Assembly (NCBI GenBank): GCA_050261515.1
Contig: JBLNDJ010000032.1
Span: forward strand, 1 to 64,000
Length of the DNA: 64,000 bases
Direction: 5' to 3'
DNA from: JBLNDJ01 sp050261515
Lineage (GTDB): Bacteria > Acidobacteriota > Terriglobia > Bryobacterales > Bryobacteraceae
Under the pieces are notes generated by a model. The model saw nothing but the letters and a program-made list of their open reading frames with translations. It had not been told where the DNA came from and ran no database searches. The stretch's first letter is position 1; every line of letters begins with the position of its first letter. Positions 18,930 through 27,640 of the stretch are shown here, piece by piece. Made by a program: the position numbers and the translations under genes.

Positions 18930-20312
18930 CTATCTCCTCTTCCACCACACCATGAACCCGCCGAACACCACTGCCAGCGGCAGCACGAGGATGCTCCAGT
19001 AGAACACCAGGTTCCGTTGGGCCGTCGTCATGACGAACGACTGGTCTTCGGGATCCTTCGGGCGGATGGAGATGAGGTCTTCGTCCGACGAGAGCCAGTT
19101 CATCGCGTTGAGGAACAGGTCGCGGTTGCCGAACTGGCGCGCGGGGAGCACTCCATTGCCCGCCCAGTCGGCGCTGCCGACGACCACGAAGCGCCCCTGC
19201 GTGCCCGCCTTACCTGTGTTGTACGTTCCGGCGGCGGCGAGCGTGAGCGGACCCTTCTTGTCCTTCTTCGCGTCGAATGTCACGACATTCGAGTTCAGGT
19301 TCGTAGTGGCGAAGCTGCGGTCGGAGGTTTCGAACAGCTTCTCGACCGTTGTCTTGTCGGTCGATTTCGTCTCGAGCGCGCGGGAGAGGGGAAAGATCGT
19401 CGCCGTCCCCTTCATGTCGCGCACGATGGCCTGCGACTCGTAGTTCGCGACCAGCGGAATCTGCGGCCCGAGGCCGATCATCTGCCCCACGGGGCTGTCC
19501 TCGAGCACCAGACCCTTATCCAGGGTGACGCCCCAGCCGGAAAGCATATTCACCAGCTCGGGGTTCTCGCTCGGCTCGCTGCGGCCCATCTTGATGGGCG
19601 GCTCGATGAGGAACAGGGCGCGCCCGCCGGCTTCCACATACGACTTGATGGCGTTGGTCGCGGCCGGGAGATAGTCCTTCATCGGCGCGATCACCATCAG
19701 GACCGTGCAATCTTTCGGCACCTCGGGCTTTTCGAGAAGCGAGATGGAGCGCGTCTTGTAGTTGTTCTTCTCGAGCGTTTCTCTCATCGTCGAGAGGCCG
19801 CCGCGGCCGGAGTCGTCGATCGACCGCTCGCCGCTGCCGGTGACGAAGCACGCGTTGCGCTCGCCGCTCTTCAGGGCGCGGATGATCGCCCCGGTGATTT
19901 CCTCCTCTGTGACGCTCTTGGCCTCTTCCCGCTTGGCCCCGGCCTGCACGTAGGTGGTCCCGAGCGACCGCACGCCCATCGAACGCGCGAGCTGCGGCTT
20001 CTTTTCGAGATCGACGTAATCGACTTTCAGGCGCGGCGAGATCTTGTCGTAGCGGTCCAGCAGATCGCGCGCGCGCTGGAACTCGGTGCCGCGGTCGAAG
20101 TAAGTGATGGTGACGTCCTGCTTCAGCCCCTTAACGATCTTGTCGGTCTGGTCCGAGAGGCTGTAACGCTTGTTCTTCGTCAAGTCGAAAGATTTGTTGT
20201 GGCGGTCGGCCAGGTAGTTCGCCGCGGACAGAACCGCGACGATGACCGCGATATAAGTGGCGGCGTAGGCGCCGTACTTAGTCTGTCTTGCTTTGAGCCA
20301 GTCGAGTTTCAT
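18930..20312 (-). CDS. GldG-like ABC transporter auxiliary protein
   Basis: 460 residues. TM helix near the N-terminus, a long extracytoplasmic domain resembling GldG/DUF4350-type domains (LADRHNKSFDLTKNKRYSLS, then VTITYFDRG, and an FVTGSGERSID segment), and a C-terminal TM helix ending in Arg-Arg. GldG works with GldA and GldF in Bacteroidetes gliding; here the cluster more likely serves an uncharacterised export or envelope function. The gene starts 1 bp after the permease stop, indicating coupling. Confidence 0.85.
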   Translation of the reverse strand: MKLDWLKARQTKYGAYAATYIAVIVAVLSAANYLADRHNKSFDLTKNKRYSLSDQTDKIVKGLKQDVTITYFDRGTEFQRARDLLDRYDKISPRLKVDYVDLEKKPQLARSMGVRSLGTTYVQAGAKREEAKSVTEEEITGAIIRALKSGERNACFVTGSGERSIDDSGRGGLSTMRETLEKNNYKTRSISLLEKPEVPKDCTVLMVIAPMKDYLPAATNAIKSYVEAGGRALFLIEPPIKMGRSEPSENPELVNMLSGWGVTLDKGLVLEDSPVGQMIGLGPQIPLVANYESQAIVRDMKGTATIFPLSRALETKSTDKTTVEKLFETSDRSFATTNLNSNVVTFDAKKDKKGPLTLAAAGTYNTGKAGTQGRFVVVGSADWAGNGVLPARQFGNRDLFLNAMNWLSSDEDLISIRPKDPEDQSFVMTTAQRNLVFYWSILVLPLAVVFGGFMVWWKRR

Positions 20313-20313
20313 G

Positions 20314-21081
20314 TTAGGCCCTCCAGCGCAGCGATTCCGTCGAACGGGCGGTCAGGAAGAGCCCGAGGAAAATCGCGGAGACGAAGAAGATCACATCCCT
20401 GCTATCGAGCACGCCCTTCGAGAACGGCTCGAAGTGGGTCACCACGGAAAGGTACGAAAGAATTTTGGATGAGACAGTGGACTCGAACGCCGTCGTCCAC
20501 TCGAGCACCCACAGCAGCAGCGACACGCAGAAACCCGCCACGCCTGCGATGATCTGGTTGCGCGTGAGCGTCGAGATGAACGTCCCGATCGCAAGCAAAC
20601 ACCCTCCCTGCAACAACAGGCCGAGATAGCCGATGACCACCGGCTTCCAGTCCGGCTTGCCGTATAGGAACAGGAACACGAGATTGAGCGCCGAGACGGC
20701 CAGAATCACGGCGTAGAGCGCCAGCGCGGCGGCCCACTTCCCCAAGATGAGCTCGATGTCGCGGATGGGCGAGGTCATGAGCAGCTCGATCGTGCCCGAG
20801 CGCTTCTCCTCGGCGAACAGCCGCATCGTGATCATCGGGATGAGGAACAGCCCGATGACGCTGACGTTCATCAGCACGGGCCGGACGATCATCTCGTTAA
20901 TATTCATCGGGAAGCTCTGGCCCATCATCTGCGAGCGAAACGCGGCTTGCTGGAAATACTTGACCGCGGAGTAGAAGAAGAAACCGAAAATGACCGAATA
21001 CAGCGCCATAACGCTGTACGCGATCGGGGAGGCGAAGTAGCTTCGCAGCTCCTTGCGGAAGATGACCCAAATGTTTTTCAC
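20314..21081 (-). CDS. ABC-2 type permease (GldF-like)
   Basis: 255 residues, about six membrane helices, with the typical ABC-2 opening (FRKELRSYFASPIAYSVMAL) and the RLFAEEKRSGTIELLMTSP amphipathic segment that contacts the ATPase. The start overlaps the ATPase stop by 4 bp (ATGA). It is the membrane half of the ABC transporter encoded with the upstream ATPase and downstream GldG-like protein. Confidence 0.92.
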   Translation of the reverse strand: MKNIWVIFRKELRSYFASPIAYSVMALYSVIFGFFFYSAVKYFQQAAFRSQMMGQSFPMNINEMIVRPVLMNVSVIGLFLIPMITMRLFAEEKRSGTIELLMTSPIRDIELILGKWAAALALYAVILAVSALNLVFLFLYGKPDWKPVVIGYLGLLLQGGCLLAIGTFISTLTRNQIIAGVAGFCVSLLLWVLEWTTAFESTVSSKILSYLSVVTHFEPFSKGVLDSRDVIFFVSAIFLGLFLTARSTESLRWRA

Positions 21082-22109
21082 TGAATGCCTCCGGTGACGG
21101 GAACGGCGTCCGAGCCGGCGCCGGGGCCGTCGCCTGCCACGGCGGCTTCGGCGGCCACCTCCGCGCCCGTAAGTTCGAGGAAGATCTCTTCCAGGCTGAG
21201 AGCCATCGGCCGCAGCTCGTTCAGGTTCCAGCCGCTTTCAACCACCGCGCGCGCCAGGTCGCCGCGGATCGCGCTCTTCTGCAGGCTCTCGACTTCGAAC
21301 AGGCAGCGGCCGTCGCGGTCGTTCCTGAGGACCACGCGGCTGACCCCGGCCACCTGCTCCAGTTTCCGCTGCGCCGCGCCCGCGTCGAGCGCACCCTCGC
21401 GGGCTTCAATCTCGACCGCGACGGATTCGGACCCGCGCAGCCGGTGCGTCAGGTTCTCCACCGTATCGGTGGCGACGAGCTGGCCCTTGTTGATGATCAC
21501 GACTTGCTCGCAGGTCTGCTCGACCTCGGGCAGAATGTGCGTGCTGAGGATGATCGTGTGCGCCCCGGCCTTCGCCAGGTTCTTGATCAGCTCGCGCGTC
21601 TCGATGATCTGCTTGGGATCGAGGCCGGCGGTGGGCTCGTCGAGAATCAGAACGTCCGGGTTGTGAATGATCGCCTGCGCCAGGCCGACGCGCTGCCTGT
21701 AGCCCTTCGACAGCTTGCCGATCAGCCGCTGGCGCACGTCGCCGATCGCACAGAGCCCGCAGACGTCGTCCACCCGCTGGGCGATGGCCGAGCCCGCGAC
21801 GCCCTTGAGGCGCCCTACGAAGGTCAGGTACTCGGCGACTTCCATCTCGGGGTAAACCGGCGGGGTCTCGGGCAGATAGCCGATCCGCTTCTTGACCTCG
21901 AGCGGCTGCTTGAGGACGTCGTAGCCGGCCAGCCGCGCCGTACCCGAGGTGGGCGGCAGAAAGCACGTCAGGATGCGCATCGTCGTCGTCTTTCCCGCCC
22001 CGTTCGGGCCCAGGAAGCCGACGATCTGGCCTTTCTCCACCGAAAACGAAATGTTGTTCACGGCGACGTTACGGCCGTAACGCTTGGTCAATCCTTCAAC
22101 TGTGATCAT
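21078..22109 (-). CDS. ABC transporter ATP-binding protein (GldA-like)
   Basis: 343 residues. Walker A GPNGAGKTT, signature LSKGYRQRVGLAQA, Walker B LILDEPTAGLDP, switch His in ILSTHILPEV. A C-terminal extension of about 100 residues of the kind found in gliding and multidrug ABC ATPases ends in a Gly/Pro/Ala-rich tail. First gene of the four-gene cluster. The 169 bp upstream (22110-22278) hold TATTAT at 22195-22190 but no clear -35 or ribosome site. Confidence 0.94.
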   Translation of the reverse strand: MITVEGLTKRYGRNVAVNNISFSVEKGQIVGFLGPNGAGKTTTMRILTCFLPPTSGTARLAGYDVLKQPLEVKKRIGYLPETPPVYPEMEVAEYLTFVGRLKGVAGSAIAQRVDDVCGLCAIGDVRQRLIGKLSKGYRQRVGLAQAIIHNPDVLILDEPTAGLDPKQIIETRELIKNLAKAGAHTIILSTHILPEVEQTCEQVVIINKGQLVATDTVENLTHRLRGSESVAVEIEAREGALDAGAAQRKLEQVAGVSRVVLRNDRDGRCLFEVESLQKSAIRGDLARAVVESGWNLNELRPMALSLEEIFLELTGAEVAAEAAVAGDGPGAGSDAVPVTGGIQ

Positions 22110-22278
22110 CGGATTTTTGCCAGAAAGAGAAACTCACCGGATGCATACTTCAGGCATTCCCTGGTGGCATTGCTGAGGTTTGAAACTCTCATAATACAAC
22201 AACCCTTGGAGAGCCACGAGCGTGAGCGAGTGAACTCCGGGCCATGGGGAATGACGTCGGCAAACGCCGAAACGTTGC

Positions 22279-23049
22279 CTACAAACCCATAATTTGAAAG
22301 CCGGAGTCGACGTACAGGACATTGCCGGTGACGCCGCGGCCGAGCCGGCTGGCCAGGAAAACGGCGGCGTCGGCCACTTCGGCGGGCTCCGTGTTGTGCC
22401 GCAGCGGCGCGCGCTGCGCAACGAAATCGAGGATCGAAGAAAAATCCTTAATCGCGCGGGCCGAAGCCGTCTTCACAGGGCCCGCCGAGATGGCGTTGAC
22501 GCGTATGTTCTTCGGGCCGAGGTCGCTCGCCAGGTACCGCACGGAGGCTTCGAGTGCCGCCTTGGCCACGCCCATCACGTTGTAATTCGGGATGACGCGG
22601 TTCGCGCCGACGTAGCTCAGGGTCGTGATCGAGCCGCCCTCGGTCATAAGCGGGGAGACGGCGCGGCCCACCGCAATCAGCGAGTAGGCGCTGATGTCGT
22701 GCGCCAGGCCGAAGCCGGCGCGCGACGTTTCGACGAACGGCCGCGAGAGGTCCTCGCGGTTGGCGAACGCGATCGAGTGGACGACGGCGTCGATCCGCCC
22801 CGGGCCCCCCGAAAGCCGCTCGGTGAGCTGCGCAAGTTCCTGGTCTTTAGAAACGTCGCAAGGATAAACGTGCGCGGCTGACAGTTCCTGCGCGACCGTT
22901 TCGACCGCGTCCCGCTGCCTGTCGCCCTGGTATGTCAGAACCAGGCACGCACCCTCGCGGCGGAACGCCTCGGCGATAGCATAGGCGAGACTCCAGCGAT
23001 TCGCCACCCCCAGGACCAGTGCACACTTCCCCTCTAACAGACTGGACAT
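22279..23049 (-). CDS. fabI: enoyl-[acyl-carrier-protein] reductase FabI
   Basis: NADH-dependent last step of each fatty acid elongation round. The 256 residues include the nucleotide-binding GVANRWSLAYAIA, Tyr146 and the catalytic Tyr156-x6-Lys163 pair (NYNVMGVAK), and the C-terminal GNVLYVDSGFQIMG. This is the FabI type of SDR, not FabL or FabV. The minus strand has TACAAT 9 nt before the ATG and no Shine-Dalgarno sequence. Transcribed toward the ABC cluster but separated from it by 169 bp. Confidence 0.97.
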   Translation of the reverse strand: MSSLLEGKCALVLGVANRWSLAYAIAEAFRREGACLVLTYQGDRQRDAVETVAQELSAAHVYPCDVSKDQELAQLTERLSGGPGRIDAVVHSIAFANREDLSRPFVETSRAGFGLAHDISAYSLIAVGRAVSPLMTEGGSITTLSYVGANRVIPNYNVMGVAKAALEASVRYLASDLGPKNIRVNAISAGPVKTASARAIKDFSSILDFVAQRAPLRHNTEPAEVADAAVFLASRLGRGVTGNVLYVDSGFQIMGL

Positions 23050-23058
23050 GAAATAGTT

Positions 23059-23064
23059 ATTGTA
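23059..23064 (-). promoter_or_regulatory. TACAAT -10 box of fabI
   Basis: TACAAT (23064-23059) ends 9 nt before fabI ATG 23049, so the transcript would begin at or near the start codon. Confidence 0.5.
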
Positions 23065-23080
23065 ACAGGCGCCACCGGAC

Positions 23081-23086
23081 TACAAT
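23081..23086 (+). promoter_or_regulatory. TACAAT -10 box upstream of the CheB-CheR kinase
   Basis: TACAAT lies 59 nt before ATG 23146 and would give a leader of about 50 nt carrying GGGAG, in contrast to the leaderless layout of the divergent fabI. Confidence 0.4.
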
Positions 23087-23145
23087 GAGAGACAGCCCGT
23101 GGCCTGCCCGCTGCGGCAAAGAGCGGTCAAAGGGAGCTGCCCGCC

Positions 23146-25041
23146 ATGCCCAAGAAAACGCGCAAAACACAAGACAGGGCGCGCAAAGCGCCAGAAGAAA
23201 AGCGCGCGCAGGATCCTCAGCCCACCCAACAAGCGGAAAAACAGTGCCCGGTGGTTGGCATCGGTGCATCCGCCGGCGGCCTGGAAGCGTTTACCGGACT
23301 CCTGCGGCACCTCCGCGGGGACACCGGGATGGCCTTCGTGCTCGTGCAGCACCTGGATCCGAAGCACGAAAGCCTGCTGCCGGAACTGCTTTCGAAAAGC
23401 AGCCCGATGCCAATCCTGCAAGTCCGCGACGGCATGAAGGTGGAGCCCGACCATGTTTACGTGATCCCGCCCAACACCGACATGGTGGTCTCCGACTATA
23501 CCCTCAAGCTGCTCCCCAGGTCGGCCGTGCGGGGGCAGCATATGCCCATCGACCACTTCTTCCGGTCTCTGGCTGCGGATTCCGGATCGAAGGCGATCGG
23601 CATCATTCTGTCCGGATCGTCCACCGACGGCGCACTCGGGCTGGAGGTGATCAAGGGCGAAGGCGGCATCACGTTTGCGCAGGACGAGAAGACCGCGAAG
23701 TACGACGGCATGCCGCGCGCCGCGGCGGCCAAGGGCTGCGTCGATTTCATCCTCCCGCCCGAGGGCATCGCGCGGGAGTTGATCCGCATCGGGCAGCATC
23801 CGTACGTCTCCGCGCCCGATGGCGCGCCCGCGGTGGCTGAGGCGGAATCGGGCAGAGACGAGCATCGCACTGCCGGGGCGCTCACCCGCATATTCGCCCT
23901 GCTGCGCTCGGCGACCTCAGTGGATTTCAGCCTCTATAAGCACACCACCATCCGGCGGCGAATCAGCCGCCGCATGGCGCTGCACAAGGTGGACACCCTG
24001 GAGGCCTACGTCGAGCTGCTCCAGCAAAACCCGGCGGAAGTAGACGCGTTGTATCGCGAGGTACTCATCAAAGTCACGGGGTTTTTTCGCGACCCGGAGA
24101 TGTTTCAGGCCCTGAAAACGAAGGTCTTCCCCGAAATCGTCGCGGAGTTGCCGCCCGACACGCCGATCCGGATCTGGGTTCCCGGCTGCGCCACCGGGGA
24201 AGAAGTGTATTCCATTGCGATCGCGCTGCTCGAGTTCCTGAGCCTGAAGAAGAAGCACCTGCCGATCCAGATCTTTGCTACCGACATCAGCGAGGAAGCA
24301 ATCGAAAAGGCCAGGGCGGGCGTTTACCTCGAAAATATCGGCGCCGACGTGTCGCCCGAGCGCCTGAAAAAGTTCTTCGTGAAACACGACGGCGGATACC
24401 AGGTCAACAAGACCGTGCGCGACCTGTGCGTGTTCGCGCGGCAGAACCTGACAAAAGATCCGCCGTTCTCCAAGCTGGACCTGATCAGTTGCCGCAACGT
24501 CCTGATCTATCTCGAAGCCGTGCTTCAGAAGCGCGTGATCCCTATGTTTCATTACGCGCTGAAGCCGAGCGGCTACCTGCTGCTGGGAAGCTCGGAGACT
24601 ATCACCGCCTACTCCGACTTGTTTGTTCTCCAGGATAAGAAGCACAAGATTTACGCAAAGCGGCTGGCCGCGGGTCCGCATCGCTTCGAATTCGAAGCCG
24701 GGCATCTTCCTCCGGGAAGAGAGGTGGGGGGGCAAGCTCCTGAGGCCCGGGGAGGAGCCGCTCGGAGGAATCGATCTCCAGAAGGAAGCCGACCGCATTG
24801 TGCTCGCCCGCTATGCGCCGGCGGGAGTGGTGATCAACGACGACTTCGAAGTAGTGCAGTACCGCGGAAAGACGGGCGCCTACCTCGAACCGGCGCCGGG
24901 CCGGGCCAGCCTGAACATCCTGAAAATGGTTCGGGAAGGGCTCCTGCTCGAATTGCGCTCCGCCGTCCAGCGTGCGAAGCGGACCGGGGAAGCGGTCCAC
25001 AAGAAGAACGTTGCCACCAAGCACGATCACGGGTTCCGTGA
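23146..25041 (+). CDS. CheB-CheR part of a hybrid chemotaxis-type kinase (frameshifted)
   Basis: Open frame for the first half of a CheB-CheR-PAS-kinase protein. The CheB methylesterase domain has its triad Ser42 (GIGASAGG), His69 (VQHLD) and Asp161 (SSTDGALG). The CheR methyltransferase domain follows, with TGFFRDPEMF and the SAM-binding site PGCATGEE at 346-353. Recognisable sequence ends near residue 526; the last 100 codons are out of frame. A run of seven G at 24726-24732 is the probable shift point: with six G the frame joins the downstream ORF into one protein of about 1497 residues. GGGAG lies about 10 nt before the ATG. Soluble, no membrane segment seen. Confidence 0.85.
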   Translation: MPKKTRKTQDRARKAPEEKRAQDPQPTQQAEKQCPVVGIGASAGGLEAFTGLLRHLRGDTGMAFVLVQHLDPKHESLLPELLSKSSPMPILQVRDGMKVEPDHVYVIPPNTDMVVSDYTLKLLPRSAVRGQHMPIDHFFRSLAADSGSKAIGIILSGSSTDGALGLEVIKGEGGITFAQDEKTAKYDGMPRAAAAKGCVDFILPPEGIARELIRIGQHPYVSAPDGAPAVAEAESGRDEHRTAGALTRIFALLRSATSVDFSLYKHTTIRRRISRRMALHKVDTLEAYVELLQQNPAEVDALYREVLIKVTGFFRDPEMFQALKTKVFPEIVAELPPDTPIRIWVPGCATGEEVYSIAIALLEFLSLKKKHLPIQIFATDISEEAIEKARAGVYLENIGADVSPERLKKFFVKHDGGYQVNKTVRDLCVFARQNLTKDPPFSKLDLISCRNVLIYLEAVLQKRVIPMFHYALKPSGYLLLGSSETITAYSDLFVLQDKKHKIYAKRLAAGPHRFEFEAGHLPPGREVGGQAPEARGGAARRNRSPEGSRPHCARPLCAGGSGDQRRLRSSAVPRKDGRLPRTGAGPGQPEHPENGSGRAPARIALRRPACEADRGSGPQEERCHQARSRVP

Positions 25042-27640
25042 GGTCAATCTCGACGTAATCCCGCTGCGCGGCTCGAATGGCGGCCGGCACTATCTCATCC
25101 TGTTCGAGGAAGCGGCTCCGGTCTCCACGGCCGAATCGAAGGAGAAGCGGAAGAAGGTCGAGGACCGTCAGGTCACGCAGCTCAAGCAGGAGCTCGTCGC
25201 CACGCGCGAGTACCTGCAATCCATCATAGAAGAGCTGGAAGCCACCAACGAGGAGCTGCAATCCGCAAACGAAGAGGTCCTCTCCAGCAACGAGGAATTA
25301 CAGAGCATCAACGAGGAGCTCGAGACCGCGAAAGAGGAACTGCAATCCACCAACGAAGAGCTGACCACGGTCAACGAGGAATTGCAGAACCGGAACTTGG
25401 AAGTAAGCCAGACCAACGATGATCTGACCAACCTGCTTTCCGCCGTGAACTTCGCCATTGTCATGCTGGGGAGCGATCGCCGTGTGCGGCGGTTCACGCC
25501 CCTGGCAGGCAGGATCCTGAACCTCATCCCGACCGATCTGGGGCGGCCGATCACAGATATCCGGCCGGGGATCCAGGTGCCGGATCTGGGGGCTTTGGTT
25601 CTCGAAGTGATCGAGAAGGCAGTGGTGAAGGAATGCGAGGTGGCGGACGCAGACGGGCGCTGGTATTCGATGGCGATCCGCCCCTACCGCACCTCCGATA
25701 ACCGGATCGACGGGGCCGTTCTCACCCTCTTCGACATCGATCCGCTGAAGCGGAGCCTGGAGCAGACGCAGGAAGCGCGCGACTTTGCGCAGGCCGTGGT
25801 GGAAACCGCGGCCGAGCCTATGATCGTGCTCGATAGCGACCGGCGGATCAGGCAGGCAAACGCGGCGTTTTACGAGATGGCGCAAGTCTCGCCCGAGGAG
25901 GCGGCCGGAAACCGGCTCGAACAAGTGCTGCGGGGCGATGACACGCTGACGTCGTTCCTCGAGAGTGCGGCGCAACATGAAGTCGTCCGCAACCTGGAAC
26001 TCGAGTTCGAGACTCCGTCCGGCCGGATCACGGCGCTCGCCAGCGCCCATGCGATCGAGCCGGACAAGCGCGGGCTCATTGTCGTCAGCATGCGGGACAT
26101 CACGCGGCGCAAGAAGGCCGAAGCCGAGTTGAAAGCCTCCGAAGCGCTGTTCCGCGAGCTGTTCCAGGCCTCGTTCAACAGCACGACGCAAGGGCTGCTG
26201 CTCGTCGATGGCGACACCGGCGACATCCTGGAGATCAACCCGTTCCTCAGCGGGCTGCTGGGCTGCACGCGCGAAGACGTAGCTGGAAAGAAGCTGTGGG
26301 AGAGCCCGCAATTCCGTGCGATCGCGCAAGACAGGAAGGCGTTCCTGCAACGCCGCAGCGACCTGGAGCTCGAGGACGTCACGCTTAAGGACGCCTCCGG
26401 CCACGAGCTTCCCGCCGCCCTCACGCGCAGCCTGTACCAGGCCGGGGGGCGCACGCTGATCCAGTTCAACATTCACGACTTGAGCTTCCGCCGGTCCCTC
26501 GAAGAGCAGCTCCGCCAGGCCCAGAAGATGGAGGCGGTGGGGCGGATGGCGGGCGGCATGGCCCACGACTTCAACAACCTGCTGACGATCATCAGCGGCT
26601 ATTCCGAGCTGCTGGTGCAGGAACTCGGCCCCGATCACCCGCTCGCAAGCCAGGCCGGCGAGATTCTGCACGCCGCCAACCGCGCGGCTGCCCTCACCGG
26701 GCGCCTGCTCGTGTTCAGCCGCCGCCAGTTGGTGCACACGCGCGTCCTGAACCTGAACGACGTCATTTCGAGCATGGAAGGCATGGTGAAGCCCCTGGTG
26801 GGCGACCGCGTGGAGGTCAGTCTCGACCTGGCTTCGGATCTGTGGCCCGTGAGCGCGGACGACAACCAGATCGAGCAGGTGTTCCTGAACCTGCTCGTGA
26901 ATGCGCGCGAATCGATCGCCGATGCCGGCAAGATCCGGATCAGCACGGCCAACGTGGAGCTGGGGGAGGACTACACGCGGCTCCGCGGGGACGTCGCTCC
27001 CGGCCGGTACGTGATGCTCACCGTTTCCGATACCGGATCGGGAATGGACGGGGAGACGCAGCGGCACATTTTCGAGCCGTTCTTCACCACCAAGGCGCCG
27101 GGCAAGGGCACCGGGCTCGGCCTTTCGACGGTGTACGGCATCGTCAAACAGAGCCGCGGAGACGTTGCCGTCGAGAGCGAGGCGCACCGTGGCACGACGA
27201 TGCGCGTGTACCTGCCCGCCACATCGGAGCCGGCCCCGCCTCCCGAAGTGCGCGTCGCTGAGCCGGAATCCCTGGACGGATTCGAGAGGATTCTGGTCGT
27301 CGAAGACGAACCGGGCGTCCGGCGTTTCCTGCGCGACACCCTGGAGCAGTTCGGCTACGCCGTTTTCGAAGCCGGCGACGGCGTGGAGGCGCTTGCGGTA
27401 CTAGAATCGGCCTCCGACGGCATCGATCTGCTGCTCACCGACGTCATGATGCCCAACATGGACGGCCGCGAGCTTGCGGTCAAACTGAAATCGCTCAGCC
27501 CGGAGACGAAGGTGCTGTTCGTTTCCGGCTACACGCCGGAGACACTGGAGCTGCCTGAGAACGCGTCATTCCTCCAGAAGCCTTTCTCCCGCGAGGACCT
27601 TGCCCGGCGGATCCGTGAGATGCTGAATGCGGGGGGCTAG
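24623..27640 (+). CDS. PAS-histidine kinase-receiver part of the hybrid kinase (frameshifted)
   Basis: Continuation of the CheB-CheR protein in frame +2; homology starts near 24733, and the first 37 codons are shadow. A long Glu/Asn/Leu coiled coil (25170-25430, repeats of EELQSTNEE type) is followed by three PAS-like regions. The HisKA-type motif GGMAHDFNNLL puts the phospho-acceptor His at 26564. The ATPase domain has FLNLLVNARE, and GKGTGLGLSTVYG. A C-terminal receiver has the Asp of LLTDVMMPNMDG at 27440. If the shift is real, this half would need its own start, and none is convincing. The CheB gene follows with no gap. Confidence 0.85.
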   Translation: MFSRIRSTRFTQSGWPRVRIASNSKPGIFLREERWGGKLLRPGEEPLGGIDLQKEADRIVLARYAPAGVVINDDFEVVQYRGKTGAYLEPAPGRASLNILKMVREGLLLELRSAVQRAKRTGEAVHKKNVATKHDHGFREVNLDVIPLRGSNGGRHYLILFEEAAPVSTAESKEKRKKVEDRQVTQLKQELVATREYLQSIIEELEATNEELQSANEEVLSSNEELQSINEELETAKEELQSTNEELTTVNEELQNRNLEVSQTNDDLTNLLSAVNFAIVMLGSDRRVRRFTPLAGRILNLIPTDLGRPITDIRPGIQVPDLGALVLEVIEKAVVKECEVADADGRWYSMAIRPYRTSDNRIDGAVLTLFDIDPLKRSLEQTQEARDFAQAVVETAAEPMIVLDSDRRIRQANAAFYEMAQVSPEEAAGNRLEQVLRGDDTLTSFLESAAQHEVVRNLELEFETPSGRITALASAHAIEPDKRGLIVVSMRDITRRKKAEAELKASEALFRELFQASFNSTTQGLLLVDGDTGDILEINPFLSGLLGCTREDVAGKKLWESPQFRAIAQDRKAFLQRRSDLELEDVTLKDASGHELPAALTRSLYQAGGRTLIQFNIHDLSFRRSLEEQLRQAQKMEAVGRMAGGMAHDFNNLLTIISGYSELLVQELGPDHPLASQAGEILHAANRAAALTGRLLVFSRRQLVHTRVLNLNDVISSMEGMVKPLVGDRVEVSLDLASDLWPVSADDNQIEQVFLNLLVNARESIADAGKIRISTANVELGEDYTRLRGDVAPGRYVMLTVSDTGSGMDGETQRHIFEPFFTTKAPGKGTGLGLSTVYGIVKQSRGDVAVESEAHRGTTMRVYLPATSEPAPPPEVRVAEPESLDGFERILVVEDEPGVRRFLRDTLEQFGYAVFEAGDGVEALAVLESASDGIDLLLTDVMMPNMDGRELAVKLKSLSPETKVLFVSGYTPETLELPENASFLQKPFSREDLARRIREMLNAGG

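Noticed and set aside
24685..24760. Programmed ribosomal frameshift at the G7 run
   Set aside because: Downstream stop is 300 nt away and no slippery heptamer of the usual type or following pseudoknot was recognised; mutation or sequence error is simpler.
25196..25430. Regular GAGGAG/AACGAGGA repeats as a DNA repeat or CRISPR-like array
   Set aside because: They encode the heptad coiled coil between CheR and PAS domains; no spacers.
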